From the NCBI GenBank assembly GCA_036852015.1, contig JAANDG010000232.1:1-64000 (forward strand): DNA of 64,000 bases, given 5' to 3'. The position numbers and the translations under genes are program-made. The notes beneath the pieces were generated by a model. That model saw only the letters and a list, made by a program, of their open reading frames with translations, did no database searches and was not told where the DNA came from. Of the stretch, positions 46,931 to 58,330 are shown one piece after another; within the stretch, counting starts at the first letter, position 1, and each line of letters starts with the position of its first letter. This stretch comes from Pelodera strongyloides. Its lineage: Eukaryota; Nematoda; Chromadorea; Rhabditida; Rhabditidae.

Positions 46931-47854
46931 TTGATTAACAACATGTAAAAGTTTTATATTTTGTTCTTTTGGCTTACTGATGTACCCAGGATAACTAGAA
47001 ATTCGCAGACATTCCTTTTTACATACAACTTCACTTATATTGAGCGAAATCCAGTTTTATTCCTGTAAATTCATTGAAACAATTATGTTTTTTAGTTTTA
47101 TAGTGGTCTTATTCGCCTGTTTATTTGTATTATTATGTATTTATGCTTTGATAATGGCCTTATCTGACAAAACTTGCGCGATACATTTGTTGTCGCAATA
47201 AATGTTATGTTATAAGAAATGGTGATGCCATTTGGATACGGTTCACTGGTTTTTTTATGGGCCTGCTCATTTAGTGGCCAACTCGTGAACATGGCCGGGT
47301 TTTATCGAAAACCGTCATCAGATGGTCACCAAGTGGTCACGAACCAGTCACGAACCATTCACCAAATGGTTTTTTTTGGTAAAAAAACATAATAATCGGT
47401 TTTTCGGTGGTTTCGGCAATTACTTCGTTTTCCTGTGTAATGCATTTTTATTATCATTATTATTTTCTAGTTGTAAACAATTGCGCATTTGCTTGTTCTA
47501 TTTCCTCTTTGCCAGTGGCGATATTAGCTCCGCGCCCCTACTAAGCCCCGCCCACAATTTAGCATGCGAAGATTAGAATACGAATTTACATGCATGCAAA
47601 TACTTCGAATATTTTTCGCATCGTGTTTTTATAGACACGTGTGCTTTTCTAGAGATTCATATACTTTCGTCAGTTTATTTTAGTTTATTTTAGTGTATTA
47701 TTTTATTTTCATTGTTCTCCATGTTGACAAATTTGCAGAAACTTTACTACAGCAATTGCATGTATCTAGTAACTAACTAAACAGTGTGATTTTCAACAAA
47801 CAAAGTAGTAGCATTTTACAATCTCACTTCCTTGGTTATAGATTCCTGGATTAT

Positions 47855-47946
47855 TCGCGGTTAGGTGGTGTCATTTGCTCGCTTTTGATGGCTCAGTGAC
47901 TTGTGTCTTGCTTCAGGAAATCGGTCGGTGGTTCGAATCCCCCCCC
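47855..47946 (+). repeat. tRNA-like sequence inside the segmental repeat
   Basis: TGGCTCAGTGACTTGTGTC and GGTGGTTCGAATCCCCC suggest a tRNA-derived origin; the matching site in copy 2 is 51765-51850. The C run after the B-box-like part varies in length. Confidence 0.4.
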
Positions 47947-48533
47947 CCCGTGAATTGTAATGCAAAAGTGTATATCAGTTTACATCTTACTATTAATTGC
48001 AAGATTAAATTAGAAAACTCCCTACACGAGGTTGGGTTTCACAGCTATCGCTTATTGCTTCATTAAGCGCAAGTAGCCGATAAGTAATCGATTTTTAGAC
48101 CGTATTTCCTAGTTCATATTCGAATCTTAATTGTATTTTCTAATTATCGACGTCGTTTTTCTAATTGTAGACTAAATTGCACACAGTTGCCGCTTCTCTG
48201 GTCTCTCTTCCAGTACTAGCACTCTCCACAGTCAATTTAGCATGCGAAAATTAGAATACCAAATTTACATGTGTTCACATGCAAATACTTCCAATGTTTT
48301 GGCAGAATGTTTTGACACCTGTTTTTATCAGATTGTGTTATATTCATCCTTATATGCTATTATTTTTGTTTCGTATTTTCTTTTTCTCTGTTTTATTGGG
48401 CTTGAAGCGTGAACATTGTCGTATTTTAATGCATGACAATGATAACGGATTCAGATACTTTCAGATTGCATTCATTATTGCTCGAATGTGTTTTTTTTTC
48501 ATGTTTTCGCTTTTTATAGTTGACTGTTTGTAG

Positions 48534-48710
48534 GTATCTGCCGCTCCAGCTGTTCGATGGGCACCACGTTGGTGCCTTCAACGTTGGTGCCGCTGAGGTT
48601 CCTGCCTACAATGTGGTGAAGGAGGTCGAGGAGGTCATCATCAACGTCAACGTCAACGTTGTCCACAAGGTCATGCACGGAGGCAACGACATCGTAAAGG
48701 TCAGTTCAAT
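48534..48710 (+). pseudogene. Plus-strand exon-like module 4 (open frame)
   Basis: Between acceptor-like TTTGTAG and donor-like GTCAGT, one open frame reads YLPLQLFDGHHVGAFNVGAA, VKEVEEVIINVNVNVV and HKVMHGGNDIVK. It shares PLQ-x-x-DG and a V-N/D-V alternation with module 1 at 21.3 kb. Its entry phase would also fit exon 40 of the kinase, but the protein is not ankyrin-like. Function unknown. Confidence 0.4.
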
Positions 48711-48723
48711 TACTGGTTTGGTA

Positions 48724-48902
48724 TTAAAGTGAAGCACCGGCCGGATTTTGAAACGCAGCGTGATCAACTGAGCTATTACCTATTTATGCTTTTGCTCGAA
48801 TTTAGTTCGGTTTTTTATTCTAATTTTTATTCATTTTCATAAGCTGCATAAGAATGCTGGTCTACTCGACGTGTTTCAAAAACCTGTCGCTAGTTCGCTT
48901 TA
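48724..48902. mobile_element. Family A MITE (copy 11)
   Basis: TTAA both sides; left AGTGAAGCACCGGCCGG, right CTGTCGCTAGTTCGCT. A B-type element follows directly. Confidence 0.88.
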
Positions 48903-49047
48903 AAACGGTATCACAGTAGGTTTTTGAGACCTGTGTCGGAAAACTGCATTCCCCTGATTTGTGATTATAGAAAATCGTTCATACATTACATACAGTGCAT
49001 AGGAAATCCAACATACATTCCAAGATCCGGCTATTATATCGCTTTGA
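48903..49047. mobile_element. Family B-type element (copy in unit 1)
   Basis: Left AACGGTATCACAGTAGG, right CCGGCTATTATATCGCTTT; repeated at 54033-54177. Confidence 0.7.
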
Positions 49048-49137
49048 TATTAGTGGCGCTTTCGAGATACGTAATTCCGAACGGAAACCCTTCAAATAGA
49101 AGATCGAGATTGGCGTTCTGAATTACAATTTAACTTA

Positions 49138-49161
49138 CGAGAGAGAGAGGGGGAGAGAAAC

Positions 49162-49213
<52 letters not shown>
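49138..49213. repeat. GA microsatellite
   Basis: (GA)n. Confidence 0.95.
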
Positions 49214-49214
<1 letters not shown>

Positions 49215-49341
49215 AGAGTAAAGGTATTTATACTAGGTTTAGAAATAGAGGAGTGATGGGTGGAGTGTTTGTGAGATGTTAGTGGCAAAGGAAGAAAAAT
49301 TTGACTTCTATTTTTCCTGTCGGCCTCAACATCGTCTTTGC

Positions 49342-50272
49342 TCTGGATTGTCTCTGATACAGTATACCTGAAAAGGTTTCTCTCCATTTCCATCTACAGT
49401 ACCATCACCACAGTAAGACAAGGAAAGTGGGCAGTCCTCTCACATTCACACCCACCCAAGACATTGGTTTGGGAGCACCCAAGCCTGGGGACTCTCCTCC
49501 CCAACTACGCGGGGGATGTTCTGCCACCTCGGAGGGCAATGTCAGGAAATGGTCCTCGTTTCGGTTCACTGGTGTCAATCTTGGTGGCACTGGTTGCCAA
49601 CCGAGAGGGGTTGACTATCAGACTGTGCTGCTTGGTACCATCAGCCGGTCTCTGTTTTTGGTTTCAATATGCTTGGCAAAACCCAAGCCGCTCTTCTAGT
49701 ACTCTGCATGCTCAGTTCAGTTTCGCGCATGCGTGGTCAGAAATTATGCCAAAGGGAGGCGCCCGGTTCGGAGGCACATTGTGTTGCTTTCCGTTAGATC
49801 GGGATCTGAGATGCGTGTGGCTGTTGACACCCACCGGGGACTGCATGAGTAATGCTTTTCCTGGACCATTCCCAGCCGACGGTGTGTTAGGAACTGAGCT
49901 GAGCATGCAGAGTACTAGAAGGCGGTCTTGGGTTTTGCCTTGTGTATTGGAACCAAAAGCAGAGCCCGTCTGATGGTACCAAGCAGTGCGGTCTGGTAGT
50001 CAACCTCTCTCGGTTGGCAACCAGTGTCACTGAGGTTGGCACTAGTGAATCGAAACTTGGGCCATTTCCCGGCATTGCGCTCTGGGGTAGCAGAACATCC
50101 CCCCCTAGTTGGGGAGGGGAGTCGCCAGGCTTGGGTGCTCCCAAATCAATGCCTTGGGTGGATGTGGGTGTACGAAGATTTCCCACTATCCTTGTCTTAC
50201 TGTGGTGATGGTACTGTAGATGGAAACGGAGAGAAACTTTTGTTGGTATACTGTATTGAAGGTAATCCAGAA
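49342..50272. repeat. Long inverted repeat 1 (about 930 bp)
   Basis: Left arm 49342-49725 and right arm 49890-50272 are complementary over about 380 bp with some mismatches. A 160-bp spacer separates them. Frames up to 211 codons run through it on both strands but mirror each other, so they are not taken as genes. Flanked by GA tracts. Confidence 0.92.
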
Positions 50273-50329
50273 CAACGACCGACGTAGACCAATTCCACAA
50301 AATCCAATTTTTCTTCCTAGCTTATTATC

Positions 50330-50490
50330 TCACGCGAGTGAGAGGAGTGAGAGAAAATTAGAGAGCGGGAGCGAGAATGAGTGATTGGAAGCTAGAGTGA
50401 AAGGGAGGGCGGTAGAGAGATAGTAAGATAGATAAGGTATTAGAGGGGGTTGAGACAGAGAGAGACAGAGAGAAATAGAGAGAGAGAGAA
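50330..50490. repeat. GA-rich tract
   Basis: GAGAGAGAAA-type sequence after long inverted repeat 1. Confidence 0.9.
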
Positions 50491-52036
50491 CTAGGAAAGC
50501 GATGGAGAAATAAAGCTATGGGAAGTGAATCAGAGTCCGATAGTTTTTGTGATAACAGAGGATGATAAAAGGGCCCTGTATTTTCTAGCGTCACCAGCCC
50601 GGCTACGCTATCTCCCTCTTACCACGGCTGCGGTACTCCAATTGTTTTATAGATTCAAGGTAGTTTAGCTTTTTTTGAGCAAGCCCTCCTACTACGGGGA
50701 GCAAAGGAAATTTTCTGCAATTTTCGCATTTTGACCGTCATATGTCATACTATCAACATAAATTATAAAAAAAGGTGCAATTCGAGGTGAACCTATCCCT
50801 TTAACAACATGTAAAAGTTTCATATTTTGTTTGTTTTTTGGCTTACTGATGTACATAGGATAACTAGAAACGTCATAGGGTAACTAGAAATTCGCAGTCA
50901 TTGCTTTTTACATACAACTTCACTTATATTGAGCGAAATCCAGCTTTATTCCTGTAAATTTATTGAAGCAATTATGCCATTTGTTTTAGTTTTATGGTGA
51001 TCTTATTCGCCTGTCTATTTGTATTATGTATTTATTCTTTGATAATGGCCTTATCTTGACAAAACTTGGGCGATACATTTGTTGCCGTAATAAATGTTAT
51101 GTTATAAGAAATGGTGAACCCATTTGGATACGGTTCACTGGTTTTATCGTGGCCCTGCCCATTTGGTGACCAGCTCGTGACCATGGCCGAGTTTTATCGA
51201 AAACCGTCATCAGATGGTAACCAAAGTATCACGAACCAGTCACGAACCATTCACCAAATGGTTTTTTTCGGTAAAAACCATAATAACCGGTTTTTCGGTG
51301 GTTTCGGCAATTACTTCGTTTTCCTGTGTAATGCATTTTTATTATCATTATTATTTTCTAGTTGTAAACAATTGCGCATTTGCTTGCTCTATTTCCTCTT
51401 TGCCAGTAGCAATGTTAGCTCGACGCCCCACTAAGCCCCGCCCACAATTTAGCATGCGAAGATTAGAATAACAATTTGCGTGCATGCAAATACTTCGATT
51501 GTTTTTCAGAGAGTGGTTTTATTGACACGTGTGCTTTTCTAGAGATTCATATACTTTCTGTATATACTTTCGGTTTATTTTAGTGTATTGTAGTGTATTA
51601 TTTCATTTTCACTGTTCTCTTGTTGACAAATTTGCAGAAACTTTACTACAACTACAGCAACTACATGTATCTAGTAACTAACTAAACAGTGTGATTTTCA
51701 ACAAACAAAGTAGTAGCATTTTACAATCTCAGTTCCTTGGTTATAGATTCCTGGATTATTCGCGGTTAGATAGTGTCATTTGCTCCCTTTTGATGGCTCA
51801 GTGACTTGTGTCAGGAAATCGGTCGGTGGTTCGAATCCCCCCCCCCCCGTGAATTGTAATGCAAAAGTGTATATCAGTTTACATCTTACTATTAATTGCA
51901 AGATTAAATTAGAAAAACTCCCTACACGAGGTTGGGTTTCACAGCTATCGCTCATTGCTTCATAAGCGTAAGTGCTACTGCTTTTCGTTTTCTAAATAAA
52001 GAGTTTAATTTAAGTAGTCGATAAGTAATCGATTTT

Positions 52037-52356
52037 TAGACCGTATTTCCTAGTTCATATTCGAATCTTAATTGTATTTTCTAATTATCGACATCGTTTT
52101 TCCTAATTGTAGACTAAATTGCACACAGTTGCCGCTTCTCTGGTCTCTCTTCTAGTACTAGCACTCTCCACAATTTAGCATGCGAAAATTAGAATATAGA
52201 CCGTATTTCCTAGTTCATATTCGAATCTTAATTGTATTTTCTAATTATCGACATCGTTTTTCCTAATTGTAGACTAAATTGCACACAGTTGCCGCTTCTC
52301 TGGTCTCTCTTCTAGTACTAGCACTCTCCACAATTTAGCATGCGAAAATTAGAATA
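52037..52356. repeat. 160-bp tandem duplication
   Basis: Two near-identical units, 52037-52196 and 52197-52356, beginning TAGACCGTATTTCCTAG. The other segmental copies have one unit. Confidence 0.95.
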
Positions 52357-52633
52357 CCAAATTTACATATGAGTGTTCACATGCAAATACTTCGAATGTT
52401 TTGGCAGAATGTTTTGACACCTGTTTTTAACAGGTAGTGTTATATTCATCCTTATATGCTATTATTTTTGTTTCGTGTTCTCTTTTTCTATGTTTTATTG
52501 GGCTTGAAGCTTGAATATTGTCGTATTTTAATGCATGACAATGATAACGGATTCAGATACTGGCAGATTGCATTAATTATTGCTTGAATGTGTTTTTATT
52601 CATGTTTTCTCTTTTTATAGTTGACTGTTTGTA

Positions 52634-52804
52634 GATATCTGCCACTTCCGCTGTTCGATGGGCACCACGTTGGTGCCTTCAACGTTGGTGCCGCTGAGGT
52701 TCCTGCCTACAATGTGGTGAAGGAGGTCGGGGAGGTCGACATCAACGTCAATTCGTCAACGTCGTCCACAAGGTCATCCATGGCAGCAACGACATCGTAA
52801 AGGT
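52634..52804 (+). pseudogene. Exon-like module 5 (frameshifted copy of module 4)
   Basis: Same as module 4 but with two extra bases in the GTCAACGTC repeat near 52752, breaking the frame. Confidence 0.5.
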
Positions 52805-52826
52805 CCGTTCATTTACTGGTTTGGTA

Positions 52827-53332
52827 TTAAAGTGAAGCACCGGCCGGTTTTGGAAACACAGCGTGATCAACTGAGCTATTACCTATTTATGTTAAAGCGA
52901 ATATGTAGGCACTCAAAATGAGCAAAAAAAAAGCAAAACTAGCGTTTCCATACCAGACGTTAATTTAAATAGGCGACTGAATATGTAAATGCGAAATTGG
53001 AATGCGCTGCATCTTGAATCTTGCTATTTGCCGATTTAAACTGAAATTTATTCAATCAGACCCAAATTTATGCAAGGGGTCCGAATTAGCGTTTACTATG
53101 GAAAAGGCGAGCTTTGTAATTGATTTTCTTTTAAGTGGGTAATTGTAGACAACTTTTGTCATTGTTTCCTTAATGGGCAACACGCATTCTATTAATACAG
53201 CTTAACTTCAAAAAGGGCCTACATATTCCCTTTAAGTTGCTCGAATTTAGCTCGATTTTTTATTCTAATTTATATTCATTTTCATAAGCTGCCTAAGAAT
53301 GCTGGTCTACTCGATGTGTTTCAAAAACCTGC
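52827..53332. mobile_element. Family A MITE (copy 12), split by a nested insertion
   Basis: Left half 52827-52891, right half from 53236. The right terminus stops at AACCTGCCG and runs into unit 3, so the last TTAA is missing. Confidence 0.88.
52892..53235. mobile_element. Nested TTAA element inside a family A MITE
   Basis: TTAA at each end; termini AGCGAATATGTAGGC and GCCTACATATTCCCT are inverted. The interior does not code. Confidence 0.93.
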
Positions 53333-53663
53333 CGTCTCTCTTCCAGTACTAGCACTCTCCATAATTTAGCATGCGAAAATTAGAATACCAAATGTACATA
53401 TGTGTTCACATGCAAATACTTCCAATGTTTTGGCAGAATGTTTTGACACCTGTTTTTAACAGGTGGTGTTATATTCAACCTTAGGTGCTATTATTTTTGT
53501 TCCGTACTCTCTTTTTCTCTGTTTTATTGGGCTTGACGCGTGAACTTTGTCGTATTTTAATGCATGACAATGATAACGGATTTAGATACTGGCAGATTGC
53601 ATTCATTATTGCTCGAATGTGTTTTTTTTTCATGTTTTCGCTTTTTATAGTTGACTGTTTGTA

Positions 53664-53830
53664 GATATCTGCCGTTCCCGCTGTTCGATGGGCATACGTT
53701 GGTGCCTTCAACGTTGGTGCCGCTGAGGTTCCTGCCTACAATGTGGTGAAGGAGGTCGAGGAGGTCGTCATCAACGTCAATGTCAACGTCGTCCACAAGG
53801 TCATGCACGGAGGCAACGACATCGTAAAGG
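53664..53830 (+). pseudogene. Exon-like module 6 (frameshifted copy of module 4)
   Basis: Same as module 4 except that GGGCACCACG is GGGCATACG, one base shorter, which breaks the frame. The later part is intact. Confidence 0.5.
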
Positions 53831-53852
53831 TCAGTTCAATTACTGGTTTGGT

Positions 53853-54032
53853 ATTGAAGCGAAGTACCGGCCAGTTTTTGAAACGCAACGTGATCAACTG
53901 AGCTATTACCTATTTATGCTTTTGCTCGAATTTAGTTCGGGTTTTTATTCTAATTTTTATTCATTTTCATAAGCTGCATAAGAATGCTGGTCTACTCGAC
54001 GTGTTTCAAAAACCTGCCGCTAGTTCGCTTTA
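53853..54032. mobile_element. Family A MITE (copy 13)
   Basis: Left GAAGCGAAGTACCGGCCAG, right complete with TTAA. Confidence 0.88.
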
Positions 54033-54839
54033 AAACGGTATCACAGTAGGTTTTTGAGACCTGTGTCGGAAAACTGCATTCCCCTGATTTGTGATTAGAG
54101 AAAATCGTTCACACATTACATACAGTGCATAGGAAATCCAACATACGTTCCAAGATCCGGCTATTATATCGCTTTGATATTAGTGGCGCTTTCGAGATAC
54201 GTAATTTTATATAATGTGTCAATAAATTATTATTATTATTATTATTATTAATTCCGAACGGTAACCCTACAAATAGAAGTTCGAGATTGGCGGTCTGAAT
54301 TACAATTTAACTTCGCACCATGCAGTTCTCTCGTAACATTAGTTCGAATTTCAACGGAGTTCTCATAGAAATTTAAAGTTTTCCCAAATAATGTTGCAAT
54401 ACAATTTCACAGTAAACGTGAACACTTTTAAATTGATCTCGACGAACGGAAAATTTTGTTCGGAATTCCGTATCTCAAACGCCTATATTTTTTAATTGAT
54501 TACACATTATAATAGAAATTAGAACAGTAAATGAACATTTACTGTTTCATAGAATTTAGTAGTTATGTTGCTCTTTCGCATACGGAAAAGCACGAAAATG
54601 CCACTCATGATAGAGCAGTAATTTGGCTTGAAATATTTTTCGTACAGTATGAAAATTACATTTGCATGTGTCTCACAGCACAATTTAAATGCACACACGC
54701 ATGTCAATTTCCTTTTTTTTGTGGAAAATGCAACATGAAAAGGGAATAATGGTTTGCACTTGCACAGTATCGCCGTTTATCTACAAACGTCTTGATATAA
54801 ATGTTTTAACCTAAAGGACCTGAACTAAAGCACTACAGA

Positions 54840-55085
54840 GAGTGAGAGAGTGAGATGCGATAAGAGAGACGAAAGAGGGAGAAGAGAGTTAGGGAAAGGT
54901 TCTCAAGAATGGGAATGTTACAAGGGAGGGAACGAGAGAGAGAGAGATTGTATAGATGTATGCGGGGGCGAGCTTAGGTAAACTGTAGGGAAGGTTAGAG
55001 TTAGGTGGGCGGGGGGTGGAATGAGACATTAGAAGCGAGAAAGAGATAAATGAGGGAGAGGGGAGTGATAGAACGAGAAGAGAGA
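54840..55085. repeat. GA-rich tract
   Basis: GAGAGTGAGA and GGGAGAAGAG sequence before long inverted repeat 2. Confidence 0.85.
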
Positions 55086-55144
55086 GGAAGTTCACAGTAG
55101 GGAAGAAATGGGAAAATTTTCTGACGGCGCCAACATCGTCTTTG

Positions 55145-56077
55145 CTCTGGATTGTCTCTGATACAGTATACCTGAAAAGGTTTCTCTCCATTACCATCGA
55201 CAGTGCTATCACTACAGTAAGGTAAGGGAAGTGGGCAGTCCTCTCACATTCACACCCACCCAAGACATTGGTTTGGGAGCACCCAAGCCTGGGGACTCTC
55301 CTCCCCAACTACGCGGGGGATGTTCTGCCACCTCGGAGGGCAATGTCAGGAAATGGTCCTCGTTTCGGTTCACTGGTGTCAATCTTGGTGGCACTGGTTG
55401 CCAACCGAGAGGGGTTGACTATCAGGCTGTGCTGCTTGGTACCATCAGGCGGTCTCTGTTTTTGGCTTCAATATGCTTGGCAAAACCCAAGCCGCTCTTC
55501 TAGTACTCTGCGTGCTCAGTTCAGTTTCACGCATGCGTGGTCAGAAGTTATGCCAAAGGGAGGCGCCCGGTTCGGAGGCACATTGTGTTGCTTTCCGTTA
55601 GATCGGGATCTGAGATGCGTGTGGCTGTTGACACCCACCGGGGACTGCATGAGTAATGCTTTTCCTGGACCATTCCCAGCCGTCGGTGTGTTAGGAACTG
55701 AGCTGAGCATGCAGAGTACTAGAAGGCGGTCTTGGGTTTTGCCTTGTGTATTGGAACCAAAAGCAGAGCCCGTCTGATGGTACCAAGCAGTGCGGTCTGG
55801 TAGTCAACCTCTCTCGGTTGGCAACCAGTGTCACTGAGGTTGGCACTAGTGAATCGAAACTTGGGCCATTTCCCGGCATTGCACTCTGGGGTAGCAGAAC
55901 ATCCCCCCGTAGTTGGGGAGGGGGAGTCCCCAGGCTTGGGTGCTCCCAAATCAATGCCTTTGGTGGGTGTGAATGTGAGAGGACTGCCCACTTCCCTTGT
56001 CTTACTGTGGTGATGGTACTGTAGATGGAAATGGAGAGAAACTTTTGTTGGTATACTGTATTGAAGGTAATCCAGAA
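55145..56077. repeat. Long inverted repeat 2 (copy of 49342-50272)
   Basis: Almost the same sequence as long inverted repeat 1, same orientation, again flanked by GA tracts. Frames on the two strands mirror each other. Confidence 0.92.
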
Positions 56078-56129
56078 CAGCGACCGATGTAGACGAATTC
56101 CACAAAATCCAATTTTTCTTCCTAGCTTA

Positions 56130-56480
56130 TTATCTGATGCGAGTGAGAGGAGTGAGAGAAAATTGAGCGGGAGCGAGAATGAGTGATTGGAACCTAGAGT
56201 GAGCGGGAGAGCGGTAGAGAGATAGTAAGATAGATAAGGTAGAATTAGAGAGGGTTGAGACCGAGAGGGAGAGAGAAATAGAGAGAGATAGAGAGAGAGA
56301 ACTAGGAAAGCGATAGAGAAATAAAGCTATGGGAAGTGAATCAGAGTCCGATAGGGGAGATATAGGGAGTAAGAGAACAGGGAATGTGTTGCGGAGAATT
56401 AGAAGGTGGTCAAGAGGGAGGGCAAACGAATAAGAGGGAAAAAGAGCGAAAGAGAGAGAGAAGATCAAAGGAAGGAAGGG

Positions 56481-56535
<55 letters not shown>

Positions 56536-56638
56536 GGAGAGAGAGAGGGGAGGGAGAGAGGGAGAGAGAGAGACAGAGACAGAGAGAGTAAGCTGTGAAT
56601 GCGTAATTACAGACAAGAGATAGCAGCTGAGGTATATA

Positions 56639-56680
<42 letters not shown>

Positions 56681-56785
56681 AGTGGGAGAGAAAGAGAAAG
56701 AGAGAAAGAGAAAGAGAGAGTGAGAGAGAAAGAGAGAGAGAGTGAGTGAGAGAGAGTGAGTGAGAGAGAAAGAGAAAGAGATGGC
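56130..56785. repeat. GA microsatellite block
   Basis: About 650 bp of (GA)n, GAGAAA and GAGAGG with short unique interruptions. Confidence 0.95.
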
Positions 56786-56846
56786 TGGCAAAGAGGAATA
56801 GTAAGAAAAGGGTGATCAAAGGATGGGCCAGGTAGCGAATTTCAAG

Positions 56847-57155
56847 ATGATATAACAACCGGTATTTGAAACGTATCCTCGACAACTGCATTTCCATATG
56901 TTATACATAATAAATCTTTTACGCTTCAAGAGCATTCAAAGGTGGTAAATGGAATTTTCAAGTTTGTTCTGTTCCACAGTGGACTTGAGCTTGAGCAGCA
57001 AGCGACGAGTTCCAGATGACAAATTGTTCAATAACTCGTTAGGGATATGTTGAATCAAATAATAAGTAGACTAAAAATCGTGCAGTTATGTGCATACACT
57101 ACATGGAAATACAGCGTCCAAAATACGTTTCGAAACCGGTTGTTATACAGCTTTA
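56847..57155. mobile_element. Family B-type element
   Basis: Left GATATAACAACCGGTATTTG, right CCGGTTGTTATACAGCTTTAA. Confidence 0.7.
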
Positions 57156-58170
57156 AGACTATTGATGAGGAAGCGAAAAAGGACGCAGACTTTACTTTAA
57201 ATTCCACTTAAGTCTCAGAATGGAAATTTAATTTAAAAAATATGGGACAATATTTTGTGCCGAGAAAATGGTGTCAAGGAAGATGGTATATGTTGTGTTT
57301 TGAAAATGGAATAAAATGACTTAAAACGGTACATCACAATATCTTATTTCAGTGTTACGATTTGTTTGTTGTATGTTTTTTTTTCGTGTAATAAATCAAT
57401 GAACTTTGTTTTTCTGTGAACATTTTTTTGTTGAAAATTGTTGATATGTGGTGTTTCATGTGTTAAATTTTGAAATGATTGCATGTTGCTACTGTTTTAA
57501 AGAGAAAATTCGGTAATTTATGTTATTACTAGTTACAATTTTTAGGCATTAAGTGTGTAGTTATTCCGTTGTTTATGTCTTGTTCTTGCCACTTCTGTGA
57601 TTTCCCACTTTTATAGAAATTATGATTCAAATCATATATCCATTTCTTTTAATCCATCTAAATCACTCACCACTGTCACTCACCACTGTTACGAAGCCAA
57701 TTTTACGTACATAACTCGCACTGAGGGCACTACTTGTACGGTGCTCGGCCTTCAAGAAAACGTGTAGGCCGAATGTTAGCGGCACACCTATTTTGGGCCC
57801 AGTGTAGGCGGCGCAACGGTCAAGTTTCATCAGTGTGCATGGCCCCAACTATGGCTGAGCGCGCCAACGGTGTGTTGGTTGAAAACGAAAAGACAGAAAA
57901 TCAGAGCTTGTCAAGGCATTATGTTCCTCGTGAGCCTGACACTTTGCCCGAATTAGGTTGTTTTCCACCACAGAAATTTGCATTTCTTTAGCAAAAGGGC
58001 AGAAAAAATACATAAAAAGGGGGCGAAAACTGGTCGGTTGTGTTTTGCCGCAGTCTCGGTGCAATGCCAAACAATTCCTTTCATTTACAACTAAAGATAG
58101 ATTGAGGCGGTGGTTTTGTTTAATTCCTTCCAATTTATTGTAGTTTTCGTTTTTTTTGTCAAAAACTACT
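57156..58170. other. AT-rich stretch with a GC-rich island
   Basis: No exon recognised. 57730-57840 holds GTAGGCGGCGCAACGG and the end AAGTTTCATCAGTG shared with other GC-rich elements. Confidence 0.5.
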
Positions 58171-58171
58171 G

Positions 58172-58330
58172 TCAAAAAGACGGCCGATTTTTGAAACACA
58201 TCGATTATACCAGCATTATGCAGCTTATGCAAATGAACATAATTAGAATAAAAAATCGAGTTAAATTCGCGCAAATTAGCATAAATACATGAGAATTCAG
58301 TTGCGTTTCAAAAACCGGCCGGTATTTCGC
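58172..58330. mobile_element. Family A MITE (copy 14, worn ends)
   Basis: Left ACGGCCGATTTTTGAAACAC, right ACCGGCCGGTATTTCGC without the final TTAA. Confidence 0.85.

Larger units (their letters stand above)
46935..49125. repeat. Segmental repeat unit, copy 1
   Basis: Starts AACAACATGTAAAAGTTT and shares most of its length with 50803-52890, and its second half with 53333-54200. It contains GGTCACCAAATGG words, a tRNA-like sequence near 47855-47946, an exon-like module, and A- and B-type MITEs. Confidence 0.88.
50803..52890. repeat. Segmental repeat unit, copy 2
   Basis: Matches 46935-48775. It carries an internal 160-bp tandem duplication and a frameshifted exon-like module, and ends in a disrupted family A MITE. 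Confidence 0.9.
53333..54200. repeat. Segmental repeat unit, copy 3 (partial)
   Basis: Begins TCTCTTCCAGTACTAGCACT and matches the second half of copy 1 through the A- and B-type elements. Confidence 0.88.

Noticed and set aside
48534..48710. Module 4 as kinase exon 41
   Set aside because: The phase fits, but the peptide does not resemble the family's ankyrin tail and the same module is repeated and broken nearby; kept as an exon-like repeat.
49338..49973. 211-codon frame in long inverted repeat 1 and its match at 55268-55777
   Set aside because: The sequence is an inverted repeat with mirrored frames on the other strand; no start context, splice pattern or domain was seen.
56384..56897. 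Arg-Glu or Ser-Leu repeat frames across the GA block
   Set aside because: Pure microsatellite translation.
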